A DNA stretch of 64,000 bases from Todiramphus chloris collaris (Eukaryota; Chordata; Aves; Coraciiformes; Alcedinidae): positions 2,030,930-2,094,929 of the forward strand of contig JANVCC010000073.1 in assembly GCA_025345505.1 (NCBI GenBank), in the 5' to 3' direction. The notes beneath the pieces were generated by a model. It had not been told where the DNA came from and searched no databases. It saw nothing but the letters and a program-made list of their open reading frames with translations. Both the position numbers and the translations under genes were made by a program. This document shows positions 21,726 through 32,048 of this stretch, one piece after another (position 1 is the first letter of the stretch; each line of letters opens with the position of its first letter).

Positions 21726-22499
21726 GTAACATGCCAGCTGAGAAGACCTTACCCCTATGTAACTACTACTACTACACAAAAACAGGAATCGTGATGGAAG
21801 GAACAGCCTAGGCTCTCCTTGCCAGCATCCCATGGTGTGGTACGCTTCCTATGCAAGGAAGCAAGGGCATGGCATGGTGCTCCTGCTGGCCATGGACCTC
21901 TGGAAAGCACCTTCCAAAATACCACCTCTGGTACTACAACCTGCCTCCCTCCAAGTGAAGCTTCCATCTCTCATCAAAGCTGAGGTGTTAATTCAGCCTC
22001 TGTTCCCAGGGGAGTCTGCAAAGCTGCTGTGCAGGCTGTTGGGTGTCTTGAAAGGGAGACAGAGAAGGAAAAATGCCTGGGAGGAAATTTGAGGGCTCTT
22101 ACATGAAGGAAGCTCTCTGAAGAAGCTGTGTTTAGCCTCAGGTGTGTCAATGAAATGAAACCTTCCTGAGATAAAATAGCTGTGAAAGCAGGAGCTCTCG
22201 CAGGGTGCGATGCTCGCTCCTCCCGAATCTCTTCCTTAGGACACTGATCCTCTAAGAGCCACCAGCATCAACAGCCAGTTCCAACGCTCACTCAGAAGCA
22301 AGGAGGTGCTGAGGGTGCAATGCTGGAACGTGGACACTGCTAGACTTACACTAACCTTCATGAAACTTGAGCAAGTCCAGACTTCACACCTGATGTGGCC
22401 CTCGCAGGCAAGGATGGGTGCACCATGGGTCCCCATAATGTCCCTTTCCAGATAAATCAGGTATGTCCAAGAGGTTCCTGATGGACCATGACGACTACA

Positions 22500-22940
22500 G
22501 TCTCTTATTAATATCTCTAAGCAAAACCCAACTGGTTTATTAACTATTCAACTGACTCCAGCCCAGCTGCTGACTCCCCCCGACGACTGGCAGCCTTAGT
22601 TATTATTTTTAATCTCTGTCCATAAATTGGCAAGTAGGAGAGAGCAGATAAAATGGGAAGAGGAACTCTCAGGAGATGGGTTGGGCTCATTAAACGTTTG
22701 GCACTCTGATTATCTGTTGGCGATGAACTGCCGCCGCCAGATTTTTTCACGGGGAACGTGATCCCTTAATGCAGAGGAGAATCTCCTCAGCCCACTTCTG
22801 GCTCACTTGAGAGGCGAGAAATTCAATCATCTGTGACCTGGATTGTATTTTTAATGCCTGCCAAACTAGATGAAATATTTAAATATTCACTTTTATATCG
22901 GCCCACACGAGGGTTTGAGTGTTTCAGGTTGTGTAACGTG
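22500..22940. promoter_or_regulatory. AT-rich, motif-dense non-coding patch (candidate conserved element)
   Basis: The base composition is unlike the flanks. Sites include TTATTAAT, GTTATTATTTTTAAT, CATTAAACG, GATTATC and AAATATTTAAATATTC, mixed with CpG-containing unique words such as CGACGACTGGC. There is no open frame of interest. It resembles developmental enhancers in texture only. Confidence 0.25.
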
Positions 22941-23392
22941 GCATGTCCTACTTTTGGACGCGGAGATGGAAACAGGCACAGATGTACAAAATACTGAGTG
23001 TGCACCACGTGAGGCAGAGAGCCACTTGTTAGGAAGTATGGCACAACCCATTCCAGCAGAGCTAACCCAGCCCAGACCCACCAAGGAGTTGGTAGCACTT
23101 GCCTTGGTCGTAGGTTGCCTGGGCAAAAGACAGATGAATGCACCTCAAAGATGTCCATCCTCAAAGGTGGATGAGTCCCTGGAGCAAAGGCACTGAGGAT
23201 GTTGGCCTGCCAGCAGGGCTGGCCTTGCAGGAATGGTTGGCTTGTGAGATGGGGGCTCTCAGTGCCACCATGGGCTTGCCTGTGTCATGGTGCTGCCAGG
23301 AGAGAGCTGGGAAGAGCAAGGTGCACCATGATCAGGCTAGAAATGAGTATCTACCATGCATGCTGGAGATATGGGTCACTTCTCTACTGGCT

Positions 23393-23625
23393 ACACAGAA
23401 TACCAGCATGGTTGGAAGGGATCTCTGGAGATCATCTAGTCCAACCCTCCTGCTACAGCAGCTTTACTTAGAGCAGGTTGCCCAGGATCGTGAACAGGCA
23501 GATTTGGAATCTCTCCAGAGAAGGAGACTCCACAAACCCTCTGGGCAGCCAGGGCTCTGACACCCTCAATGTAAAGAAGTTTTTCCTCCTGTTCCTACAC
23601 AAGACGCATTGAGCTCCAATGTAGA
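23393..23625 (-). mobile_element. CR1 LINE 3' fragment
   Basis: Minus-strand CR1 3' end (on +: 'ggttggaagggatctctggagatcatctag', 'gagcaggttgcccagga', 'aagaagtttttcctcctgttc'). About 230 bp, 5' truncated. Confidence 0.88.
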
Positions 23626-25354
23626 CATCTCACTGGGGAGAAGCTACCTGTGGATCAGCCCCATCCCTGATATCAAGACAGCTTCAGTGGAGCTGAAGCA
23701 GTTCAGATCCCTGTAAGAGCTGGATTGTCATGTCTTCAAGCACTGGGCAACGCCAGGGGGTTATGGTCCTGCTGACCTGTTTTGGAGCTGAGCATGTGAA
23801 GTGGGCTCGTGTTATCAGGGGCTGGGAACTTCCTTAAGCAGAGTAAAAAGGGTGAGGAAGCTCTGAGACGTACAAAGAGGAGAGGACAGTGTAAGAAGGT
23901 AAAGGTGTGAGGAAATAGGGATGAGCCTTGCTCCCTGCACCCCTGAGGCTTCCAGCTGCACATCTGCTCTGCAGATGTGGCCTGTGCACAGGACAGGCAA
24001 GGCTTGAGTTCCATGATTGTCAAGCGCTTTGCCAACCAACGGCATCCTCCCTGAACGTAGCACGGGTTGAGCAACTGCTGCCAATCCCAAGCATAGCAAA
24101 GTTTCTGGGAGGTGACAGGGACAATCCTGACCTGCCACACACCAATGGAGTCCTACCAGAACTATCACAGTTTCATGTGATGCACACAAAGCAACTAGTG
24201 CATGAAAAGAAGGGACCTGGTCTTCTAGGAGCACTTGGCTTCTCTCCAGTTCCCATCAGCCCAGCTGCACAGACCTGGGACAACTGCAGACCCAAGAATC
24301 ACAGGATGGTAGGGGTTGGAAGGGACCTCTACAGGTTGTCTAGTCCAACCCCCCTGCCAGAGCAGGATGGCCTAGATCCAGGGGTAAGCCAGCCCTGTAT
24401 GTCCTAGAGCTCCTTCCTTGTATTCATGTGCTGGTGGGACCCCTGCACTCTGCTCGAGCCCCGGATTGGTCCCTGCAGCCTTTTGACCACCAAGGTAAGA
24501 GGAGCTTCCCCCAACCCTCTGCTGCTCTCTCTTTCTCTCAGCAGGTTATTAGTCTTTCTAAATTACCCAAATCAACCCAGTTTCTCTTGATGTACAAGCA
24601 GCATCGTGATCATGTCCTTACTAACTACGCTCCACGTCAAATGCTACCAGTGCTTAGTTGTTGCTCAGAATTTTAGCAAGGCTTTCTTCTGAGCTTGCTC
24701 CAGGCCAAGCCTCAGCTGCCCTGTCAAGGAAACCCCATTGTAGGCATCAGGGCTCTCTGCCCGGATGGAGATGCCAGGCTCTGGCCAAAAGCATCTGTAG
24801 CATCTCAGAGGGTCACCATCAGAAATGAGAGTTCTGGGTGAGCACCAAGCATCAGGAGTTTTCTGGTCACCTGCAGTACTAGTACCACGTCTCCCCACCT
24901 CCTTTGGTCATCCTCAGGTCCTGCTCTGACAATCAGCCCTGCTGAAGTCAAGGGGAACTCTCCCCCATGGCAGGGCACCCACCCCCCAAGCCCTCCCCCA
25001 ACCACGCTTGCCCTCTCCCACATCCACACTGTTCCTCTGTTCAAGCCCCCCGCTCAGCGCCATAGCTCGCAGCCCAGATGTGGAGATGCAGGAGAGGTCA
25101 CGTCCAAGGGACACAAGACTGTTTTGTGCCAGTCAAGAGACGGGAAGGCTCCTGGGGGCATTTCTCAGCAGATGGGCAGGGGGTTCATTGCATTTCACCA
25201 CGAAAGGTTGCTCCCCAGGGAGGAACCGAGGAGATGCTTGGGGCATCGCTCAACACTAGTGTTTCTTGGGATGAATTGAAGGGTGGATCAGCCTTTGAGC
25301 TTTTTTGGGTCCCAGACGTGTCCTCCCACCTCCTTCACAGGTCTGGTCACTCCC
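23626..25354. other. Non-coding stretch
   Basis: Apart from the short CR1 copy at 24296-24384, nothing is recognised. Frames up to 159 codons show no family resemblance. Confidence 0.45.
24296..24384 (-). mobile_element. CR1 LINE 3' tail
   Basis: Minus-strand CR1 terminal 90 bp, starting GAATCACAGGATGGTAGGGG on the + strand with the 'ctagtccaacccccctgccagagcagg' block. Confidence 0.87.
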
Positions 25355-26621
25355 AGATAATCAAAATACTACTTTTTATTAGCCATCACATATGTGGCTA
25401 CTGGGAGAGGCGGGGAGGTGGGCTCAGAGCCCAGCTCCTCCCCAGAAGAGTTGCAATGTAGGGACTCATGGTAGAGGGGAACCCAAGAGACGACTGTGGG
25501 ACACCATGCTGGGCAAGTCCATGGCTGGTTCTGGCCTGTTTTCTGGTCGGTGGGGAACCTCTCTAAGCTCTCTGAAGTCTCCTCCTCCCAGCTGTGATAT
25601 TTCCAGCATTCCCCTGCCTTCCTGTGCCTCCTCCCTTCATAGATGGGTGAAAAGCCTTTGGTGACAGACAGTAAGGGATGGGGCAGGACCAGGTCAGGAG
25701 GAATCGGTGCCTGGGTCCGAGTTGATCTCAATTGCAGCCCCACAAACTGCGCCCATACAAAGTACAAGTTGAAAGTTTACCTAAAAGCAACGTTTTGTCT
25801 AATAAATTATTATGGGTTTTTTTTTTCCAGATAACACTGAGATGTTGTAGTGCTAAGGCCAAGGTGAGATGGGCTTGGGGAAGCTCCCTGGACACCTCGG
25901 CTTCCTTGCTGGCATCCCCTTTCCCACTGAGGACGGCACACATTGCACCTTTCAAATGCTGTGTCAGCTGCACAAGCTTTGGCTTCACCCTTTTCTCCCC
26001 GAAAACTGGTCCTAAGGATGGAAACAGGCTGAGGCCACCAACGCCTTGGTCTTCTCCAGGGAGCAACAGCATGATGCTGACCACCTCTGTGTGCCTGCTG
26101 TGAAATGTGGTGCATTGCTCGATGGAGAAGGAGACTTCTGCCCACGTGCCTTTGGAGCTGCCTGATCCGACAGTGGAGCATCCCCAAGTGCGTGGCTCGT
26201 GGTGGCACCAACTGTTCAAACAGGCTTCTCCTCCAGGACCTTCTCATTAACACGTTTACCATCTAGCTGAAAAAGCTCTACCGCCTCTGCTTTTCCCTTC
26301 CCTAGCAAGGTACGCTCAGGGTTGGTTCTCTGGTCTTGCTCCAGGTGTAAATCCAGAGTAGTCCTATTAATCTGCCTTCAGAGAGGTTTTTAAACTCATT
26401 AAATGTCAAGGTGCTGCTAATTTCTGGTCTCACTGCCTCCAAGGTGCATCCTACCAGTGCTGCTGCTGCTGCTGCCCGAAGGGTTTTTGCCATAGTGTAA
26501 AAGCAAAGCTCCTGGATGAGCGGGGCCACCCGCGCTGGTTGGCAGCGAGGGTTGGGGAAGGCGCCTATACACACCTGGGATGGAGCCGGGCAGCTCCGTG
26601 CCAGCCCAGCCCCGGGGCCCC
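25355..26621 (-). other. Probable 3' UTR of WASF4
   Basis: This lies downstream of the WASF stop codon on the minus strand. The first good signal is AATAAA (TTTATT at 25375-25380 on +), giving a 3' UTR of about 1.25 kb. No splice site is needed. A longer UTR cannot be excluded. Confidence 0.45.
25375..25380 (-). terminator. Polyadenylation signal, WASF4
   Basis: AATAAA on the minus strand in CTAATAAAAAGTAG, about 1.24 kb beyond the stop codon and the first canonical signal downstream. Confidence 0.45.
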
Positions 26622-26779
26622 TCAGTCCGACCACTCGTTATCGTCCAGCTCGGAGTCGTCGTCGGACTCGCTGTACTCCACCGCGATCCGGCGGGACAGG
26701 ATCGTCGCCACGTCGTTGCCCACGGGCTCTTTTTTGGCCTCTTGCTCCCATTGCTCCTGGACTTTCCGGAGTTGGATTC
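26622..26779 (-). CDS. WASF4 coding exon 8 (WH2 end, central and acidic motifs, stop)
   Basis: 158 nt coding [20 protein letters not shown], then [16 protein letters not shown], then a run of Asp/Glu with Trp three from the end, and TGA at 26624-26622. Acceptor CTATCCTACCACAG. Confidence 0.94.
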
Positions 26780-29700
26780 CTGTGGTAGGATAGGAGAGAA
26801 AAGAGCTTTAAGGGCAAGGTGCCCGGCGCTCGTGGGTGCTCCTAATGTGCAGCATCGTCCCCACCAGTTAAAAGCATCAGCTGAAATGAGGTGGCTGCAG
26901 CCCCTTGCAGGAGGACACGCGTGATTATGAAGCTATATGAGATAATGATGCGATGCCTGCGATGAGAAAGCTTGTCCTCTGCTTCCACGTGACCTGAAAA
27001 GGCTGGACCTCCCCAAAGGTTAAATCTGCCATTCGACCTGAAGGTTTGCAGAAAGGGGAAGTGGGAGAGACCTCAGAGCACATCATCTGCTACAGCCTGG
27101 GAGGAGGAGGCCACAAGAGCTGCTGGCCATCCCCGTGGGGGCTCCATCCCACCTCCCCCCAACCCCCTGAGCTGCACTTTCTTCCCTCCCCAGGTCCCAG
27201 CCGAGTGCCACCATCTTCACGCATCACCGCGAAAGCCACCGCCACCTCACTCTACGCCAAGAGGTATTTTGCCACCGCGATGACAGTGCCGGGGACCCCC
27301 CCCCCCCCCCCCCCAACCTTCCTGCTGCCACCACCCTCGCCACTCACCCCTGCGGATGGCTGCCAGCAGGTCGCTCCGGGCATCGCTCATGGGCATCAGC
27401 GGGATCTGCGGCTTCCGAGGCTCCACGGCGGGGGCCGGCGGCGACGCCGAGTGCGCCGGTGAGGCGGCGATGGCGGGGGGCCCCGGCGGCGGCGGCGGGG
27501 GTGCCACTGGGGGTCCCATGGGGCCGGCCTGCGGCGGGGAAGCGGAATAAGGGCCGGGGGGCACGGGGGGTGGGGAGGGTGCGTAGGAAGGGGGAGCGGC
27601 CGAGCCGGGAGCCAGCGCGGGAGGAGCGGAGATGGGGCTGTCGAAGGCGGTCTGCGCGGAGGGGATGACGGGCGGCGGGGGCGGCGGGGCGGGCGGCACG
27701 AAGTACTCTGCCATCGGCACCGGCTGCGGGCTGCAACGGGAGGGCAGAGTCAGCGGCACGAGGAATGACGGCACCCACCCGCCCATCCTGGGCACCCACC
27801 ACCCATCCTGGGCACCCACCACCCATCCAGGGTACTGGCTGGTTGAGATGGGGGTTGGTTTGCTCTGGACCCCCTACGTGAGCTCTGTCCTCGTGCAGGT
27901 GGGGGGACTCTGCCGGTGGGATGGGTTACGGGGCATGCAGTGGTGGGAAAGCAGGCAACACCCCAGGAGAAAACAGTCCCGTCCATCCACCTCATCCCCT
28001 TATCCGGGATGCGGTTCTCCTAAAAATGCTCCTGGCTGATTTGGCCTTGGGTCTTACTGGCAGTTTCAGACCGTGGTGTCTGGAGAGAGGACTCTCCTTC
28101 CTACATCCACCCAGAAATGGAGGCTCATCTCCCCACTAAACCCCTTTTCCCCTGGGCATCCCTCCACAAGGAAGAGAGGCAGAAGAAGTCCTACCCGTAA
28201 TCCTTGACTAGGTGAGGTCTCGGCCCATTGAGGATGGCCTCGGGGGGCTGCGGCGCGTGGGGCTGCTGGAGGCGGTTGAGGCTGTTCTGCCGGCTGCCCG
28301 CTGCCGGCGCCGGGCGGTAGACGTGCTCCTGGGGGGTGGCAGCCACCAGCACCCCCTCCTTGTGCTCCGCTGGGGCCAGGTGGGACGCCGGGGCCAGCAG
28401 CTGCGCGGGGTGGTTGGGGCTCGCCGGGTACGAGTGGTCGGCCGCGTCCGACGCGTAAGATCTACAGCACAGGGAAACCCAATGGTTGTACTCCTGGAAG
28501 GGGGAGTTGACTGGGTAGGGGGCTCAGGGGGATGGGGATCCGGGGGTATTTTGGGGTTGAGACAACAAAACAAAAAGCAGCTGCAAAGACAGAGATGTAC
28601 AAGACAGCAGGGAGATAGCGGAGGGGAGGTGGACGCCAACAGACCTGAGCTAGTCTCTTCCCTTAGCTGCTAAACGGAAAGAGCTCTGACTTTATCCCAC
28701 CACCAAGGCTGCTCCTGAGGGTTCTGAATGTGATCCTGGGAAGCACCAGCTGTCCAGGAAGCTGCTATGGGTTTACGGCTTATCCCCAACCCTGCTGCAG
28801 GCAGCACATCCCATCCCATCCTATCCCCCTCCCCAACGACGGAGAAGAAGAGAAAAGCAAAGGAGAGTGGGTGAGCTGAACACGTGGGAGGTAAAACCTG
28901 CCTATTATCTGGGGACAGTGATCCTTCCGATGAGGCCATGTGATAGGGGGATGGTGAGAACCTGTTATCGGGTCGGAACTCTTTATCATACGCCATCATG
29001 TTCCACTCCAGGCGCCTGTTGCGGGCTTTCCTCACTTTCTTCACCTCCCGGGTGGAGTCTTCCACCAGCCGCTGCTCCTGGGGACACACACAACCCACGG
29101 CTCCATCTCCAGCCCGGCTCCTCCAGGTTGCGAGTGGTTGCCAGGGAGCATCGAGATGCCCCCACCACGGCATGGAGGAGTGCATGGGATGCACCAGGAA
29201 GGGGACTGTCCACCAGGTCCCAGGCAGGACCCCCCCCAACAGTGTCCCATGCCTGCCCATTACCTTCTGCCTGCGCTTCTCCTTTCTCTTATCTTCTGTT
29301 GCCTGCAACATTTTCTCCTTCCATAAGTTGAAGAAGTAGGAGGGGTCGGTATAGAACTTGAGGCCATCCTTCTTGTCATCCCTGGGGGGTGGGAAGGGAT
29401 GAGAAGGGGTTACTAGCCACAGGAGAAGACTCCCTTCCCTGTGCAGGGGGGGATCAGGACGGTCACAGCCATAACCTGTTGTCCCCCCATGAACTTGTCC
29501 AACACAGCAGTTGCTACCTGCAGTACTGCTGTGTGGGGGTCACTCATCCCCAGCGTCCTACGCAATGGGGATGGTGGCACAGCAACTGGAGAAAACAGCC
29601 TCTCAGCCCTCACCAAACAGCACATGGGTGCACCCCACAATGTCTCTCCTGGGAAAGGTCCCCCCCAGGTTCCCCTTGGTCCCCCCATGGAGTGACGTGC

Positions 29701-32048
29701 CGGCCGTTCTACCTGTAGGGCGTGAGGATGTTGAGAGGCGGGGGCTTGTCGCAGCGCTGGTACATCTCCATCACCGGGTTGGGGATGGAGTTGCGAGACA
29801 CGACCTGCTGGTTCTGCACTGTGGAGCTCTTGAAGGCTTTCCGCATGTTGATGTCCTGCAGCGAAACTGGGGGTGCGGGAAGAAGATGGGCTGTAGGGAT
29901 GACCTCAGCCCCCAGAACTTGGCACAGCGGGTGATCTGGCCCTGAGCACGTGTCTCCCACCTGCCTGCACCCGTTTCCCCAAAATAGCCCCAGCCCCTCA
30001 CCTTCCTCCACAGTGGAGTCCAGCTGCGTCACCTTGATGACCAGCAGGTCCACCCTCTCCTGCAGCGAGTTCATCCGCATGTAGAAACTGTTGGCTTCAT
30101 TGAACAGCTCGCCGAAGATGTCCTCTGCGTGCCGGCCTGGCAGGGGACAACACACACCCATCACAGGCAAGGCTGGCAGGCAGGCAGCCTAGCCCATCCC
30201 ATGGCCCACACCCCTCCCAGCTAGCTCTACGGGGCTCTCCACAGCCTTCTTTTTTGGGGAGCTGAGCTTCATCTTCTTCCAGACCTGGCAAAGTGCTGCC
30301 CAGAGGGAGGGGAGCACAGGCCACCTGCCCTTCTCCCTGCATGAGCATCCTTTTCAGCAAGAGCGGTACCAGGGAAGGCACCAAACCATGGTGATGCTCA
30401 TCCTAAAAAGCCTTTGGATCTATCAGGGCAGGTGCAGCCAAGAAACATCCCCTGGACATGCAGAATCACCTGCAGAAATCCAGCACTGAAGGTGGAAAAC
30501 AGAGCAGGGCAGTGGGTTATAGCTGGGAGAATCATCAAATCCTAGAATTGTTTTGGTTGGAAAAGACCTTTAAGATTATTGAGTCCAACCATTAACCCAG
30601 CACAGCCAGGGCACCACTGACCCATGGCCCTCAGCACCACAGCTCCATGGCTTTAAAACCCCTCCAGGGGTCACAGGGACTCCACTCCTGCCCTGGGCAG
30701 CCTGGCACAGCCCTGGACAACCCTGGAGGGGAAGAAATTGTTCCTCAGCTCCAACCTAAACCTCCCCTGGGGCAACTTGAGGCTGTTTCCTCTTGTTCCA
30801 TTGCTTCTTCCATGGGAGCAGAGCCTGACCCTCCTTGTCTCCAGCCTCCTGTCAGGGAGCTGTCAGAGTCAGAAGGTCTCCCCTGAGCTTCCTTCTCTCC
30901 AGGCTGAACAAGCCCACGTCCCTCAGCTGCTCCTCACCACACTTGTGCTCTAGACCTTCCCCAGCTTCATTGTTCCAGCCCCTCATGTCCTTTTTGGAGT
31001 GAGGGGCCCAAAACTGAACCCAGGATCTGAAGCCACGGTTTGTTTCCCTTCAGCAGTTCTTTTCCTGCAGCTCTCAGTCCATCTGCTCTTCCTTAGGGCC
31101 ACCATCATCACAGGGCTGAGCAGAGCATTGCTGACACCCGCAGGCTACAGCACCCAGCCCACCCCAGCTCCCCAGGGTTTCCTCCAAACCCACAGATCAA
31201 GCAGCCCCTGAGATCAAGGTGCCTTTGATACCTGCTCAGCCCGTCACCCAGTTCAGCTTTCTACGTGATGCCTTTTCCCCTGGACAAGGCAGCCATGGCC
31301 TGAGCACCCATGGGTGCTGCTCATGCAGCTGCCAGGCTTCCAGCAGCTCCCTAAATACGGGGTTTATTTTTCTGGGGATATTTTAGAGAAGAATCTAGTT
31401 CTGGAGAGGGAGCCCTGAAGAACCTGAGCTGCTCTCTACATGAAGTCCATATTCAGCACTGAAATAGGCTGCCCCTATTAAACCTTCATAGTGACATCTG
31501 CAATGCTCCCATCCTCTCCTTTCCTGTGGAAATCGGTCCCAGGGCAGGAAGGCAACGGAGGATTTCGACCTTTTATAGAGACCTCTCCTTCACATAAAGC
31601 TCCTAGATGAAAAAGAACAGACTGGGGTTTTTTAATCTTTACCTGTCCTTCCTATTTCTGGCCAAGTCGAGAAGCAAAGGGGCTCACAAAGGTTCTTCAC
31701 CCCCCTACCCTCTGCACAGACCAGCTATGGGTGGAAAACAGGTCTTCAAACTGTCACCATGTCCCCACTTCGGGGTCAACCCTGGCATCCTCCTGGTTTT
31801 TTATTAGCTGGATAATTCCCACTGAACTAAGAGTGGCTGCAGACCATTTCTCCACGACAGAGCCAGAGCAAGTGACTGCGACATCCCAGCAGCACCCCAC
31901 TGCCCCGTGACTTACTGAGGCTGCCCAGCTGCTTGATGATGGCAGCCAGCGTGCTGTTGGTGACACATTCCAGCTCACTTGTCACCCCCTCAGGTAGAGC
32001 CCCCCGGCATAGGTGCCGGGGCTCGATATTCCTCTTCACCAGTGGCAT
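26622..32048 (-). CDS. WAVE/WASF actin-nucleation-promoting factor (Wave4, WASF3-like), complete
   Basis: Eight coding exons on the minus strand join in frame: 32048-31916, 30136-30002, 29866-29713, 29381-29264, 29077-28902, 28461-28195, 27730-27348, 26779-26622. The total is 1524 nt, 507 residues plus stop, near WASF3's usual length of about 500. The order is Wave homology domain (1-180, start [16 protein letters not shown]), basic segment (193-202, [10 protein letters not shown]), linker (239-327), proline-rich region (about 330-440, binds profilin and SH3 proteins), WH2 actin-binding motif (443-460, [14 protein letters not shown]), central helix ([14 protein letters not shown]) and acidic tail ending NEWSD that binds Arp2/3. 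No stop, frameshift or missing motif is seen. WAVE proteins sit in the WAVE regulatory complex and activate Arp2/3 downstream of Rac at the leading edge. WASF3 is the closest known paralog; position next to SLC16A2 argues for the fourth paralog, Wave4. One intron (28901-28462) needs a GC donor. Confidence 0.93.
27348..27730 (-). CDS. WASF4 coding exon 7 (proline-rich region and WH2 start)
   Basis: 383 nt, CpG-rich. It codes [20 protein letters not shown], further proline clusters, and [13 protein letters not shown], the first half of WH2. Acceptor CTCCCGTTGCAG; donor AGGG|GTGAGT. The C-run at 27298-27314 lies in the following intron. Confidence 0.92.
28195..28461 (-). CDS. WASF4 coding exon 6
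   Basis: 267 nt coding a WASF-family linker beginning [17 protein letters not shown] and ending LVKDYG, including VYRPAP and SLNRLQQP, which match WASF3 texture. Acceptor GTGCTGTAG; donor TACGG|GTAGGA. Confidence 0.9.
28902..29077 (-). CDS. WASF4 coding exon 5
   Basis: 176 nt coding the basic segment ([13 protein letters not shown]), [16 protein letters not shown] and [10 protein letters not shown]. Acceptor GTGTCCCCAG. To keep frame with exon 6 the donor must be AATAG|GCAGGT, a GC donor; the nearby GT three bases on puts exon 6 out of frame. Confidence 0.88.
29264..29381 (-). CDS. WASF4 coding exon 4
   Basis: 118 nt coding [20 protein letters not shown] and a lysine/arginine-rich end (KRKEKRRQK). 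Acceptor CCACCCCCCAG; donor CAGAAG|GTAATG. Confidence 0.94.
29713..29866 (-). CDS. WASF4 coding exon 3
   Basis: 154 nt coding [18 protein letters not shown] through LNILTPYR, the most conserved part of the Wave homology domain. Acceptor CACCCCCAG; donor TACAG|GTAGAA. Confidence 0.94.
30002..30136 (-). CDS. WASF4 coding exon 2
   Basis: 135 nt coding [20 protein letters not shown] and the rest of the N-terminal helical segment to DSTVEE. Acceptor CCTGCCAG; donor GAAG|GTGAGG. Confidence 0.93.
30528..31045 (-). mobile_element. CR1 LINE fragment
   Basis: About 520 bp of minus-strand CR1 in the intron between WASF4 coding exons 1 and 2. On + it begins AGAATCATCAAATCCTAGAA and runs through 'cccctggggcaacttgaggctg' to 'gaggggcccaaaactgaaccc'. 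Same orientation as WASF4. Confidence 0.9.
31916..32048 (-). CDS. WASF4 coding exon 1
   Basis: Start codon 32046-32048, then residues 1-44 of the Wave homology domain, ending at donor CTCA|GTAAGT. The acceptor TTTCTCCTTTGCCCAG ends at 32075, leaving 26 nt of 5' UTR in this exon, so at least one upstream non-coding exon exists. Confidence 0.93.

Larger units (their letters stand above)
16600..23390. other. Intergenic stretch between converging genes
   Basis: No coding exon is recognised. It holds the pyrimidine tract at 17112, an L2-like remnant at 21651, and an AT-rich patch at 22500-22940. The 276-codon frame at 18051-18881 and others show no domain or family resemblance. Confidence 0.5.
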
